Shown here one piece after another: positions 1-8,809 of a DNA stretch of 23,978 nt. Each line of letters starts with the position of its first letter. Within the stretch, counting starts at the first letter, position 1. Source of the DNA: Flavobacteriaceae bacterium. Its GTDB lineage: Bacteria > Bacteroidota > Bacteroidia > Flavobacteriales > Flavobacteriaceae. Under the pieces are notes generated by a model. That model worked only from the letters and a program-made list of their open reading frames with translations, did no database searches and was not told the DNA's origin. The DNA lies in contig JAKIUU010000035.1 in assembly GCA_021647405.1 (NCBI GenBank), forward strand, positions 1-23,978. The letters run 5' to 3'. The position numbers and the translations under genes were made by a program.

Positions 1-67
1 GGTGTTTTTTGTAGTTTCATAGGTTAAATATACAACTTAATTGTATAAATAACAATAAGTTAATGGT

Positions 68-304
68 GTGATTTGTTCTTTTTTTTTAAGAAATTTACCT
101 TGCAACGGTCTTATTTCGTGTGGCTTTAAAGTAAAAAGCGAAATTGTGATTCCCATTTTTGTAGGGGGCGAAAATATTGGTCAAATAGATATCGATTCGC
201 ATGCTGTTTCTCCTTTTACAAAAGAGGATGAATCTTTTTTAGAATTTGTTTGTAAAGAAGTAACCCAACTAGATTTAAGCTCTTTCTATAAAAACCCCAT
301 TTAA
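68..304 (+). pseudogene. C-terminal remnant of a GAF-domain protein (fRMsr-like)
   Basis: The 78-codon frame opens with GTG, and an in-frame stop lies just upstream at 56-58. From about residue 23 the protein reads like the last third of the small flavobacterial GAF-domain proteins (free methionine-R-sulfoxide reductase type): KSEIVIPIF, then GENIGQIDIDS, then an acidic helix around FTKEDESFLEFV. Family members run to about 150 residues, so roughly the first 90-100 are absent, and I see no matching reading frame in the 67 bases before it. The first ~20 residues look unrelated. It is followed by a weak terminator and then an independent gene. My reading is a decayed, N-terminally deleted gene. 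A genuinely short protein is possible but less likely, since the GAF pocket would be incomplete. Confidence 0.6.
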
Positions 305-307
305 GAC

Positions 308-330
308 AAGGTAAAACCTTATGTTTTTTT
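308..330 (+). terminator. weak intrinsic terminator after the GAF remnant
   Basis: AAGGT (308-312), loop AAA, ACCTT (316-320) form a 5-bp stem, followed by a seven-T run at 324-330. The stem is short and the loop tight, so efficiency is uncertain. Confidence 0.4.
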
Positions 331-340
331 GGCATAACTA

Positions 341-373
341 TTGGTATTGAAAAGATTATAAACTATAACTTTT
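341..373 (+). promoter_or_regulatory. possible promoter for the SIMPL/DinB pair
   Basis: TAACTTTT at 366-373 matches 7 of 8 positions of the Bacteroidota -7 element TAnnTTTG, with TTG at 341-343 upstream (22-bp spacer). It lies 15 bp before the ATG at 389. The match is weaker than the other promoters in this window. Confidence 0.35.
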
Positions 374-388
374 TAAAAATAAAAACAC

Positions 389-1120
389 ATGAAAAAGAAT
401 TTAAATGCCATCGTTTTTGCAATAGCTATTATTATTGCAGCAGTTATTTTAGGAGATGCTTATGTTAACCGAAACAAAGCAAAAGGCAGTATTAGTGTTA
501 CTGGCTTAGGAAGTAAAAATTTTACTTCAGATTTAATTGTTTGGGAAGGCAACTTTACCAGCGAAAGTAGCGAACTAAAAACAGCTTTTAACAATTTAGA
601 AAAAGACAAAAAAATTATTCTCAATTACTTAATTGGCAAGGGTATTGACAAAAGTCAAATTGTTTTTGATGCTGTTTCTACCTCAAAAAACCAAAGAGAG
701 AAATATTCGAGTAGCGGTAAATATATGGGTATGGAATTTTTGGGCTATCACTTAACTCAAAAGTTAAGTATAGAATCTAAAGACGTTTCTAAAATTACGA
801 AACTCTCTAGAGAAATAACAGAACTGTTAAACAAGGGTATTAATTTTTATTCATTCTCACCTCGTTACTACTACACAAAATTAGCCGACTTAAAAATAGA
901 AATGATTTCTAAGGCCACAGAAGATGCCCGTTTACGTGCCGAAAAAATTGCGCTAAACTCAGGTGGTAAATTAGGAAAACTTAAATCGGCTAGAATGGGT
1001 ATCTTTCAAATTACGGGTCAAAACTCAAAAGAAGATTATTCTTGGGGTGGCACATTTAACACATCGTCACTCAAAAAAACAGCCTCTATTACAATGAAAC
1101 TTAATTATAATGCCAAATAA
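389..1120 (+). CDS. SIMPL domain (DUF541) envelope protein
   Basis: This 243-residue protein has a single N-terminal hydrophobic segment (about residues 7-24), acting either as an uncleaved anchor or a signal peptide, so the rest is probably periplasmic. The body from residue ~33 matches the SIMPL/DUF541 family: an opening ISVTGLGSKNF strand, alternating helices and strands, and the late segment with KATEDARLRAEKIA, where family members keep an A-x-x-D/E-A-x-x-K/R-A helix. The C-terminus ends in a short beta strand (SITMKLNY). Family function is poorly defined; E. coli YggE has been linked to oxidative stress and a Brucella member forms oligomeric rings. The DinB-like gene starts 6 nt after its stop, so the two are probably co-transcribed. 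Confidence 0.85.
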   Translation: MKKNLNAIVFAIAIIIAAVILGDAYVNRNKAKGSISVTGLGSKNFTSDLIVWEGNFTSESSELKTAFNNLEKDKKIILNYLIGKGIDKSQIVFDAVSTSKNQREKYSSSGKYMGMEFLGYHLTQKLSIESKDVSKITKLSREITELLNKGINFYSFSPRYYYTKLADLKIEMISKATEDARLRAEKIALNSGGKLGKLKSARMGIFQITGQNSKEDYSWGGTFNTSSLKKTASITMKLNYNAK

Positions 1121-1126
1121 TAAACC

Positions 1127-1567
1127 ATGAAAAACTCTTTAATTAAACTTTTTGATTTACGTCTCTCAAAACTCAGCCAAGAATTAACGCTTTACGCCGA
1201 TGAAAAGCTGTTATGGAAAACACCCAAATCCATCTCAAATTCTGGCGGCAATTTATGTTTACATCTTATAGGTAATTTAAATCATTTTATAGGAGCTGTT
1301 TTAGGGGAAACAGATTTTAAGAGAAACCGCTCAGAAGAATTTGTCTTAAAACATATTCCTGTAAAAGAATTACAGCTTCAAATTGAAGCTACAAAACGGG
1401 TTGTTGCGACAGCGCTAAACAATTTATCTGAAGAAGATTTTAAAGATGTTTATCCTATTGATGTTTTTGGAAGTGAAATGAGCAGCACTTATTTCTTAAT
1501 CCATTTAACGGGGCACCTCAATTATCATTTAGGTCAGATAAATTATCACCGCCGTCTGGTTTGTTGA
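1127..1567 (+). CDS. DinB-like four-helix-bundle protein (DUF1572 type)
   Basis: This 146-residue protein has the layout of the DinB/YfiT superfamily: a four-helix bundle with a metal site made of histidines on different helices. Candidate ligands are H46 and H53 in the segment LHLIGNLNHFIG, and H126, H130 and H134 in the C-terminal HLTGHLNYHLGQ. The HxGHxxYHxGQ-like C-terminal helix is the most diagnostic part. Members include bacillithiol transferases and thiol-dependent enzymes, but many are uncharacterised, and the sequence alone does not tell the substrate. It follows the SIMPL gene by 6 nt, and the next unit (purH) has its own promoter. Confidence 0.8.
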   Translation: MKNSLIKLFDLRLSKLSQELTLYADEKLLWKTPKSISNSGGNLCLHLIGNLNHFIGAVLGETDFKRNRSEEFVLKHIPVKELQLQIEATKRVVATALNNLSEEDFKDVYPIDVFGSEMSSTYFLIHLTGHLNYHLGQINYHRRLVC

Positions 1568-1616
1568 TAACCTTTAATTTTTGCTTATAAGTTTATAAAA
1601 AGGGGCCACATTACTG

Positions 1617-1646
1617 TTGTAAAAGTGCGAGCTTTTAGTAGTTTTG
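1617..1646 (+). promoter_or_regulatory. Bacteroidota-type promoter of purH
   Basis: TTG at 1617-1619 and TAGTTTTG at 1639-1646 (perfect TAnnTTTG) are separated by 19 bp. The upstream TTG codon at 1644 that extends the purH frame lies inside this -7 box, so the ATG at 1671 is the better start. Confidence 0.7.
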
Positions 1647-1670
1647 CAACAACTAAAAACCCACACCACA

Positions 1671-3197
1671 ATGACTCCTATTATGCGCAAAAAAGCAGCT
1701 TTAATTTCTGTATTTCACAAAGACGGATTAAAACCGATAGTTGAACAATTAAGTGCCTTAAATTTTGATATTTATTCTACTGGAGGCACCGAAAAATTTA
1801 TCAGAGATTTGGGTATAGATGTCATTCCTGTTGAAGATTTAACGGCCTATCCTTCTATACTTGGCGGACGTGTTAAAACTTTACATCCAAAAGTTTTTGG
1901 CGGTATTTTAAGTCGCAGAGACAACGAAAAAGATTTGGAACAACTTGATGCTTACGAGATTCCACAAATTGATGTTGTTATAGTAGATTTGTACCCGTTT
2001 GAAAAAACCGTAGAAAGTGGTGCCAACGAACAAGATATTATTGAAAAAATTGATATAGGCGGTATTTCACTCATCCGTGCTGCAGCCAAAAATTTTAAAG
2101 ATGTTTTGTGTATTTCTGCTAGAAATCAGTACGAAGATTTTCTAAAAGTATTGGTAGCTCAAAAAGGTGTATTTACTCTTGAACAACGTAAAATTTATGC
2201 CACCAAAGCCTTTGCTATTTCAAGTCATTACGATACGGCTATTTATAATTATTTAAATACCACCGAAACCAATTTCAGACAGAGTTTTAATAAAGTCAGC
2301 CCTTTAAGATATGGCGAAAATCCACATCAAAAAGGCTATTTTTATGGTGATTTAGAATCTCTATTCGATAAATTACATGGCAAAGAATTATCGTACAATA
2401 ATTTATTAGATGTTGATGCCGCTGTTAATTTAATAGGCGAATTTAAAAACGACAAACCAACTTTTGCCATATTAAAACACAACAATGCTTGTGGTTTGGC
2501 ACAACGCGACACACTACATCAAGCTTATATTGACGCCTTAGCTGGCGACCCTACTTCGGCTTTTGGAGGGGTTTTAATCTCTAATAAAACAATTGATGAA
2601 GCAACGGCTCAAGAAATTCACAAACTCTTTTGCGAAGTTGTTATTGCGCCAAGTTATGATGAGAATGCTTTAAACATCCTCAAAGGGAAAAAGAACCGCA
2701 TTATTTTAGTTCAAAAAATATTTTTCTTATCAAAACCAAGCTACAGAACCGCATTGAATGGTGTTTTATTTCAAGATAAAAATTTAAAAACAGACGCCAG
2801 ATCCGATTTAAAAACAGTGAGCATTTTAAAACCTACCGAAAAACAAATTGAAGACTTATTATTTGCTTCAAAAATTTGTAAACACACAAAATCTAACACA
2901 ATAGTTTTGGCAAAAAACAAACAATTGTGTGCAAGTGGCACAGGGCAAACCAGTCGTGTAGATGCATTAAATCAAGCTATTGTTAAGGCCAAGCACTTTA
3001 ATTTTGATTTACAAAATGCCGTTATGGCCAGTGATGCTTTTTTCCCTTTTCCAGATTGTGTAGAAATTGCACAACAAGCCGGCATTAATGCCGTTATACA
3101 ACCTGGTGGTTCTATAAAAGATAAGCTGTCTATAGATTATTGCAACAGCCATAAAATAAGTATGGTATTTACAGGCACACGTCATTTTAAACATTAA
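1671..3197 (+). CDS. purH: bifunctional AICAR formyltransferase / IMP cyclohydrolase
   Basis: PurH catalyses the last two steps of de novo IMP synthesis in the cytosol: formylation of AICAR with 10-formyl-THF, then ring closure. From the ATG at 1671 it is 508 residues, normal for the family. The N-terminal MGS-like cyclohydrolase domain shows YSTGGTEKF and the GGRVKTLHPKVFGGIL motif. The formyltransferase domain shows LRYGENPHQKG, SYNNLLDVDAA, the catalytic Lys-His pair (K269-H270 in LKHNNACG), DPTSAFGG, SGTGQTSRVDA, SDAFFPFPD, IQPGGS and the terminal MVFTGTRHFKH. The frame is intact. It has its own promoter, and the mre operon follows 42 nt later on the same strand. PurU in this window produces formate and THF from the same cofactor PurH uses. 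Confidence 0.97.
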   Translation: MTPIMRKKAALISVFHKDGLKPIVEQLSALNFDIYSTGGTEKFIRDLGIDVIPVEDLTAYPSILGGRVKTLHPKVFGGILSRRDNEKDLEQLDAYEIPQIDVVIVDLYPFEKTVESGANEQDIIEKIDIGGISLIRAAAKNFKDVLCISARNQYEDFLKVLVAQKGVFTLEQRKIYATKAFAISSHYDTAIYNYLNTTETNFRQSFNKVSPLRYGENPHQKGYFYGDLESLFDKLHGKELSYNNLLDVDAAVNLIGEFKNDKPTFAILKHNNACGLAQRDTLHQAYIDALAGDPTSAFGGVLISNKTIDEATAQEIHKLFCEVVIAPSYDENALNILKGKKNRIILVQKIFFLSKPSYRTALNGVLFQDKNLKTDARSDLKTVSILKPTEKQIEDLLFASKICKHTKSNTIVLAKNKQLCASGTGQTSRVDALNQAIVKAKHFNFDLQNAVMASDAFFPFPDCVEIAQQAGINAVIQPGGSIKDKLSIDYCNSHKISMVFTGTRHFKH

Positions 3198-3203
3198 TTT
3201 TAT

Positions 3204-3211
3204 TAACTTTG
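3204..3211 (+). promoter_or_regulatory. -7 box of the mreBCD-mrdA-rodA operon
   Basis: TAACTTTG is a perfect TAnnTTTG element in the 42-nt gap after purH, 28 bp before the mreB ATG. I see no good TTG at the expected -33 position, so read-through from purH may also contribute. Confidence 0.5.
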
Positions 3212-3239
3212 TGAATTCACACTATAATTGAGATAAAGA

Positions 3240-4268
3240 ATGGGATTTTTCGACTTCATGACAGAAGATGTGGCTATAGATTTGGGTACTGCCAACACGC
3301 TTATAATTCATAATGATAAAGTTGTAATTGACAGCCCCTCTGTTGTTGCAAAAGACAGAAGTACTGGCAAAATAATTGCTATTGGCAAAAAAGCCGATTT
3401 AATGCAAGGCAAAACACATGAAAATATTAAAACCATACGCCCTTTAAAAGATGGTGTTATTGCCGATTTTGAAGCTTCAGAGCAAATGATAAAGGAGTTT
3501 ATTAAATGTATCCCTTCAATCAAAAAGCGTTTTTTCGCACCCTCATTACGAATGGTTATATGTATCCCTTCTGGGATAACTGAAGTTGAAAAACGCGCTG
3601 TTCGTGATTCTGCCGAACACATGAATGCCAAAGAAATATACCTTATTCATGAACCAATGGCAGCTTCAATTGGAATAGGAATAGACATAATGCAACCCAA
3701 AGGCAATATGATTATTGATATAGGAGGTGGTACCACAGAAATTGCAGTTATCGCTCTGGGTGGAATTGTTTGCGACAAGTCTGTTAAAGTGGCTGGCGAT
3801 GTATTTACAAGCGATATAGCCTATTATATGCGTACACAACACAATTTATATGTTGGCGAGCGCACTTCAGAAAAGATAAAATTGCAAGTTGGTTCGGCAA
3901 CCGAAGATTTAGAAGTGCCGCCAGAAGATATGCTGGTTCAAGGCCGCGATTTGCTCTCGGGAAAACCAAAACAAGTTCAAGTATCGTTTCGTGAAATTGC
4001 CAAAGCTTTAGACAAATCTATTTTGCGTATTGAGGATGCTGTGATGGAGACCTTGTCTAAAACACCTCCAGAATTGGCTGCAGATATTTACAATACAGGT
4101 ATTTATTTAGCTGGTGGTGGCTCTATGCTAAGAGGCTTAGACAAACGCCTTTCAAGAAAAACCGATTTACCCGTTTACGTAGCCGAAGACCCTTTAAGAG
4201 CCGTTGTTAGAGGCACAGGCATCGCGCTAAAAAATATTGATAAATATAAAATGATTTTGATGAAATAG
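3240..4268 (+). CDS. mreB: rod-shape-determining actin homologue MreB
   Basis: MreB is the bacterial actin that forms membrane-bound filaments guiding the elongation machinery. The 342-residue product is full length. The first phosphate loop is AIDLGTANTL near residue 12. CIPSGITEVEKRAV lies in the middle, followed by the HEPMAASIGIG segment. The second phosphate loop is IDIGGGTTEIAV near residue 160, and the adenosine motif is YLAGGGSMLRGL near residue 290. It heads a five-gene operon with mreC 12 nt downstream; the other members supply the membrane scaffold (MreC, MreD), the transpeptidase (PBP2) and the glycan polymerase (RodA). Confidence 0.97.
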   Translation: MGFFDFMTEDVAIDLGTANTLIIHNDKVVIDSPSVVAKDRSTGKIIAIGKKADLMQGKTHENIKTIRPLKDGVIADFEASEQMIKEFIKCIPSIKKRFFAPSLRMVICIPSGITEVEKRAVRDSAEHMNAKEIYLIHEPMAASIGIGIDIMQPKGNMIIDIGGGTTEIAVIALGGIVCDKSVKVAGDVFTSDIAYYMRTQHNLYVGERTSEKIKLQVGSATEDLEVPPEDMLVQGRDLLSGKPKQVQVSFREIAKALDKSILRIEDAVMETLSKTPPELAADIYNTGIYLAGGGSMLRGLDKRLSRKTDLPVYVAEDPLRAVVRGTGIALKNIDKYKMILMK

Positions 4269-4280
4269 ATTAGAAATTTT

Positions 4281-5102
4281 ATGCAACAGTTTTTTAATTT
4301 CCTAGTAAAGTATAAATACTTTTTGCTTTTTATGTTGCTTGAATTTTTTGCCTTATTTTTTACAATTCAAAGTCATTCTTTTCATAAAAGTATTTTTGTA
4401 AATTCTTCAAATCAATTTACAGGGGCTGTTTTGAATAAAATAGATACTTTTAGAACCTACTTTAATTTAACATCAGAAAATAAATCGCTTTTAGAAGAAA
4501 ATACCTTTCTTAAAAATAAATTGGCACATTTTTATACTGAAGATACTTTACAAAAAGAAAAGAGCACTTATCATAACAATTTAAAATTTAAATATATTTC
4601 TGCCAAAGTTATTAGAAATGAGTTTACAAAACCCAATAATTACTTGACCATTAATAAAGGTGAAAAAGACAGTGTTTTTAGTAATATTGGCGCTGTAAAC
4701 GAAAAAGGTGTCATTGGAATTGTAAATCATTCTTCAAAAAATTATGCCACGTTGATTTCTATTTTGAATCAAAATTTAAAGATAAATGTAAAACTAAAAC
4801 ACACTGATTATTTTGGCTCTCTGGTTTGGGATGGCGTTAATTACAATGTTTTACAAGTTATTGACATCCCCAGACAAGCTGAATTTATAATTGGCGACAC
4901 AATAGTAACTGGAGGTCAGTCAACCATTTTTCCTGAAGGCATACCTGTAGGAAAAATTTTAGACATCAAGATTGAGAATGACAGATACGTCAAAATTGAA
5001 GTTAAATTATTTAATGATATGAGTGCTATTGGTCATGTGTATCTCATTATTAATCCGCATAAAAACGAAATTAAAATCTTAGAAGATAACAATAATGAAT
5101 AA
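4281..5102 (+). CDS. mreC: rod-shape-determining protein MreC
   Basis: This 273-residue bitopic inner-membrane protein has one transmembrane segment at about residues 13-29 (YFLLFMLLEFFALFF). A polar helical region at about 58-105 (SENKSLLEENTFLKNKL) is suited to the dimerising coiled coil. A beta-rich periplasmic domain follows, with the family signatures KGEKDSVFSNIGAVNEKGVIGIV and ITGGQSTIFPEGIPVGKI-like residues (here VTGGQSTIFPEGIPVG). MreC couples MreB filaments to PBP2 and RodA. Its last codons overlap the mreD start by 8 nt, implying translational coupling. Confidence 0.95.
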   Translation: MQQFFNFLVKYKYFLLFMLLEFFALFFTIQSHSFHKSIFVNSSNQFTGAVLNKIDTFRTYFNLTSENKSLLEENTFLKNKLAHFYTEDTLQKEKSTYHNNLKFKYISAKVIRNEFTKPNNYLTINKGEKDSVFSNIGAVNEKGVIGIVNHSSKNYATLISILNQNLKINVKLKHTDYFGSLVWDGVNYNVLQVIDIPRQAEFIIGDTIVTGGQSTIFPEGIPVGKILDIKIENDRYVKIEVKLFNDMSAIGHVYLIINPHKNEIKILEDNNNE

Positions 5103-5604
5103 TGCTTTTTTTAAATATGGTTTCTTGTTTGTTATACTGATACTTTTGCAAGTAGCTGTATTTAACAATATTAGTTTATTTGGCTATGCGCAACCCATGT
5201 TTTATATTTTATTTATTTTTTTATACCCAATAACACAACGCAAATCATTATTTTTATTTTTAGCTTTTTTATTGGGATTAAGTATAGATTTTTTCTCTAA
5301 TTCGGGTGGTATGAATGCCGCAGCTACGCTCTTTATCGCCTATATAAGATTACCTATTTTAAAAGCCATTTCAAGAAAATTAGAATTTGATAAAGATCTT
5401 TTCAACTTTAATAATCTAACTTTTAACAAACAATTTAGTTATTTATTTATTCTGACATTTGTCCATCATTTTATAATATTTCAATTGTCATATTTTAAAT
5501 TCAGTGCCCTAGGTTTGGTTTTAATTAACACTTTGTTTTCAAGTATTTTTACATTTGTTTTATTGCTTATTTATAGCGGTCTCTTCTTGAAGAAAACACG
5601 ATGA
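5095..5604 (+). CDS. mreD: rod-shape-determining membrane protein MreD
   Basis: A 169-residue, strongly hydrophobic protein with about five predicted transmembrane segments. Sequence conservation in MreD is low, so the call rests on size, hydrophobicity, the segment FLLGLSIDFFSNSGGMNAAATLF (the family's D-x-F-x(4)-G-x-N/H-A region) and its place between mreC and the PBP2 gene. It overlaps both neighbours: 8 nt with mreC and 4 nt (ATGA) with mrdA. Confidence 0.9.
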   Translation: MNNAFFKYGFLFVILILLQVAVFNNISLFGYAQPMFYILFIFLYPITQRKSLFLFLAFLLGLSIDFFSNSGGMNAAATLFIAYIRLPILKAISRKLEFDKDLFNFNNLTFNKQFSYLFILTFVHHFIIFQLSYFKFSALGLVLINTLFSSIFTFVLLLIYSGLFLKKTR

Positions 5605-7484
5605 AAAAAACCAATTACTTATTGAGAAACTTGACTGTATTGGTAGGTGTTATATTTATAGCCCGATTATTTTACCTGCAGATACTAGATGATTCTTACG
5701 AAATCTTATCGAATAATAATGCCATAAAAATTAAACTTGAATTTCCTGAAAGAGGTTATATTTACGACCGAAATAACATTCTGTTAGTTGCTAACCAGCC
5801 ATCGTATGACATAATGGTCATACCCAGAGAAGTTAAATTTAAAGACACGCTTGCTTTTTGTAAGTTACTCAATATCTCAAAGAGAAGCTATATTAAACGG
5901 CTTGAAAAAGCAAAACATTACTCTAGTAGAATTCCCTCTGTTTTTTTAAAACAACTTTCAAAAGAAGATTTTGGAGCCTTACAAGAAATAATGTACAACT
6001 TTTCTGGTTTTTACATCCAAAAAAGAATTATTAGAGATTACCCTAAAAATAGTGCTGCCAATGTGCTTGGCTATATTAGCGAAGTTAACGAAAAATTATT
6101 AGCCGAAAATAATACATACCATCAAGGAGAATTGATAGGAACTGGTGGTATAGAACAATATTACGAAGCCGTTTTACGTGGAAAAAAAGGTTTGAAATTC
6201 GTACAAAAAAATAGGTTTAACAAAGAAATAGGCCCGTATAAAAATGGCTCATTAGATAAAAAATCTGTTGCAGGTCAAGATATCATTCTAACCTTAGACT
6301 CTCAATTACAACAATATGGCGAGTTACTTATGAGTCATAAACGCGGTGGTATTGTTGCCATAGAGCCTAGCTCTGGCGAGATTTTAGCCTTAATTACAGC
6401 CCCTAACTACGACCCCAATTTATTGGTTGGCCGGCAGCGTTCAAAGAATTTTACCAAAATGTATCTTGACTCTGTTAACAAACCTCTTTACGATAGAAGC
6501 CTATTGGCACAATACCCTCCAGGATCTCCTTTTAAACTGGCCAATGCACTTATAGGCTTGCAAGAAAAAGTAATAAGCCCTAACACCACATTTTTGTGCT
6601 TTCATGGTTACAGGTATGGCAATAGAGAAAAAGAATTTATGAAGTGTCATTGTGATATTTACAACTCGCCAATTAATTTAGACTTAGGTATTTACAGATC
6701 TTGTAACAGTTATTTTTCTAATGTCTATCGCAGAATTATAGAGAAACAGCCAACGCCAAGCCTAGGTATAGATACTTGGAAAGATTATTTAGAAAGTCTT
6801 GGTTTTGGCAATTATTTGGGCTACGATCTGCCTACAGGAAAGAAAGGTTTAATTCCAAATTCAGATTATTATAACAAGTACTATCCTTTGCGGAATTGGC
6901 GTGCTGTAACTACCATTTCGAATGCTATTGGTCAAGGAGAAATATTATCTACACCTATTCAGTTAGCCAATTTTACGGCTATTATAGCCAACAGAGGGTT
7001 TTATTACACACCTCATATGGTTAAACATATTAAAGATTCTGTTATTGATAAAAATTTTACAACTGCCAAATATTCAAAAATAGATAGCGGAAATTTTGAA
7101 CCTGTTATAAAAGGCATGTACGACGTTTTTGAAAAACAAGGTACAGCACGTTACTACAGATTAAACGATATTTCTCAATGTGGTAAAACAGGAACTGCCC
7201 AAAATTTTAAACGTATAAATGGGAAAAGAATCGCTTTTGAAGACCATTCAATTTTTATAGCTTTTGCGCCAAAAGAAAATCCTAAAATTGCCATAGCTGT
7301 TTTTGTTGAAAATGGCGGCTTTGGCTCAACAATTGCTGCACCTATTGCAAGCTTAATGATGGAAAAATATATAAAAGGAAAAACAAGCCGGCCTCTTTTA
7401 GAAGAAGCCATGGTAACTAAAAATTTAGACCCTTTATACAGACACCAACAGCAAATAGAACAAAAAATTGCGAAAAAGAAATAA
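5601..7484 (+). CDS. mrdA: penicillin-binding protein 2, elongasome transpeptidase
   Basis: This class B PBP cross-links peptidoglycan during elongation as the partner of RodA. The 627-residue protein has one N-terminal transmembrane helix (about residues 8-26). A PBP-dimer/pedestal domain follows, with RGYIYDRNNILLVANQPSYD. The transpeptidase domain has the three active-site motifs: S309-P-F-K312 (nucleophile Ser, general-base Lys), S367-C-N369 and K529-T-G531. The segment GVVAIEPSSGEILALITAPNYDPN (here starting GIVAIEP) is typical of PBP2. The C-terminus is lysine- and glutamine-rich. It overlaps mreD by 4 nt and rodA by 17 nt, so translation of the whole set is probably coupled. Confidence 0.96.
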   Translation: MKKTNYLLRNLTVLVGVIFIARLFYLQILDDSYEILSNNNAIKIKLEFPERGYIYDRNNILLVANQPSYDIMVIPREVKFKDTLAFCKLLNISKRSYIKRLEKAKHYSSRIPSVFLKQLSKEDFGALQEIMYNFSGFYIQKRIIRDYPKNSAANVLGYISEVNEKLLAENNTYHQGELIGTGGIEQYYEAVLRGKKGLKFVQKNRFNKEIGPYKNGSLDKKSVAGQDIILTLDSQLQQYGELLMSHKRGGIVAIEPSSGEILALITAPNYDPNLLVGRQRSKNFTKMYLDSVNKPLYDRSLLAQYPPGSPFKLANALIGLQEKVISPNTTFLCFHGYRYGNREKEFMKCHCDIYNSPINLDLGIYRSCNSYFSNVYRRIIEKQPTPSLGIDTWKDYLESLGFGNYLGYDLPTGKKGLIPNSDYYNKYYPLRNWRAVTTISNAIGQGEILSTPIQLANFTAIIANRGFYYTPHMVKHIKDSVIDKNFTTAKYSKIDSGNFEPVIKGMYDVFEKQGTARYYRLNDISQCGKTGTAQNFKRINGKRIAFEDHSIFIAFAPKENPKIAIAVFVENGGFGSTIAAPIASLMMEKYIKGKTSRPLLEEAMVTKNLDPLYRHQQQIEQKIAKKK

Positions 7485-8730
7485 CAACATATTTAAAGGG
7501 ATTGATTGGCTCCTTGTTCTACTCTATTTAGCACTTGTCTTTTTAGGGTGGATTAGCATTTATTCTGCCTCTATGAATGAAACCCATTATCAGATATTAG
7601 ACTTTGATGTTAAATATGGCAAACAGCTTATTTGGATACTCTTAAGCTTTGCTATAATACCATTTGTCCTTTTAATTGAAGCCAAGTTTTACGAACGCTT
7701 TTCGAGTTTAATATACCTGTTTTCACTCCTGTCTTTATTAGGCCTTTTTATCTTTGGCAAAACAATTTCAGGCGCTACTTCTTGGTATGTTTTTAATGGC
7801 GTAAGTATCCAACCATCAGAGTTTGTTAAAATAGCAACCGCTTTGGCTCTGGCTAAGTTATTGAGTGATAAAAATTACAATTTAAAATTGGTTAAAAACC
7901 AGATAAAAGCCTTTTTAATTATTTTACTTCCTATTATTTTGATAGTGCCACAGCCAGATCCTGGTTCTGCCATAGTCTTTCTGTCCTTTACATTGGTACT
8001 TTATCACCAAGGCTTGCCCAAATTATACATAGGATTGGGCTTTGGTTTTATTGTACTTTTCCTTTTAGCCTTGTTAATTAACGAACTGTTATTAAGTGCT
8101 CTTTTATTGTTTGTAATTCTAATTTTTTATTTTATAGTCAAATCAAAAAAAACAAAAATTACCTCTTTTTTTATAATCTTTATTGTTGCTGTAAGTTACA
8201 TCTATACTGTCAGTTATGTTTTTAACAACGTATTTGAACAGCGTCATAGAGACCGCATAAATCTGCTGATTGGAAAAACAAAAGACAGCAAAGGCATTGG
8301 CTATAATACACGGCAATCTGAAATTGCTATAGGCTCTGGAAAATTTTATGGAAAAGGTTATTTACAAGGCACTCAAACCAAAGGTAATTTTGTACCCGAA
8401 CAGCATACAGATTATATCTTTAGTACCATAGGCGAAGAATTTGGTTTTTTGGGAAGTAGCCTAGTTATCGCATTGTTTTTGGCTTTTATACTGCGTATAT
8501 TAAATAGAGTTAAATACCAAAAAAGTAAATTTAGCCGTGTTTATGGTTATGGTATTGCTGCGATATTTTTTATCCATTTTACCATCAACATAGGTATGGT
8601 TTTAGGAATTCTCCCTACCATTGGTATTCCGTTACCTTTTTTTAGTTATGGTGGCTCATCTCTTTGGGGCTTTACTATTTTACTCTTTATTTTTATCCGC
8701 TTAGACGCTAATAAATATTATGAATGGTAG
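7468..8730 (+). CDS. rodA: SEDS-family peptidoglycan glycosyltransferase RodA
   Basis: RodA polymerises lipid II into glycan strands and works as a pair with PBP2. The 420-residue protein has about ten hydrophobic helices and the SEDS signatures: QPSEFVKIA, VPQPDPGSAIV, PEQHTDYIFSTIGEEFG (the Asp at residue 315 corresponds to the catalytic Asp of RodA) and LPFFSYGGSS near the end. The best start is TTG at 7468, inside the mrdA gene. It gives MRKRNNNIFKGIDW, which matches the usual short polar leader before helix 1, and no ATG lies nearby in frame. The next gene is convergent. Confidence 0.95.
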   Translation: MRKRNNNIFKGIDWLLVLLYLALVFLGWISIYSASMNETHYQILDFDVKYGKQLIWILLSFAIIPFVLLIEAKFYERFSSLIYLFSLLSLLGLFIFGKTISGATSWYVFNGVSIQPSEFVKIATALALAKLLSDKNYNLKLVKNQIKAFLIILLPIILIVPQPDPGSAIVFLSFTLVLYHQGLPKLYIGLGFGFIVLFLLALLINELLLSALLLFVILIFYFIVKSKKTKITSFFIIFIVAVSYIYTVSYVFNNVFEQRHRDRINLLIGKTKDSKGIGYNTRQSEIAIGSGKFYGKGYLQGTQTKGNFVPEQHTDYIFSTIGEEFGFLGSSLVIALFLAFILRILNRVKYQKSKFSRVYGYGIAAIFFIHFTINIGMVLGILPTIGIPLPFFSYGGSSLWGFTILLFIFIRLDANKYYEW

Positions 8731-8740
8731 TGTATCAAAC

Positions 8741-8769
8741 AAAAAAAGCAGCCCAATAATGAGGCTACT
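8741..8769 (-). terminator. terminator of the tRNA-Glu/rpsT unit
   Basis: AGCAGCC (8747-8753) pairs with GGCTACT (8763-8769) with one mismatch around a 9-nt loop. Read on the minus strand, the stem is followed by seven Ts (8741-8747). It sits between the convergent rodA and rpsT ends and may also slow plus-strand transcription, although the T tract on that side is poor. Confidence 0.65.
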
Positions 8770-8809
8770 TTAAATTCTTATCCCAAAACAACTCTTCTAT
8801 CTAGTTGCT

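Noticed and set aside
1568..1616. Terminator hairpin after the DinB-like gene
   Set aside because: The CTTATAAG palindrome is not followed by a T run in the right place and the stem is all A/T apart from its ends.
1644..1670. Upstream TTG start extending PurH by nine residues
   Set aside because: The TTG lies within the -7 promoter box TAGTTTTG, so it would not be transcribed; the ATG at 1671 gives the usual PurH N-terminus.
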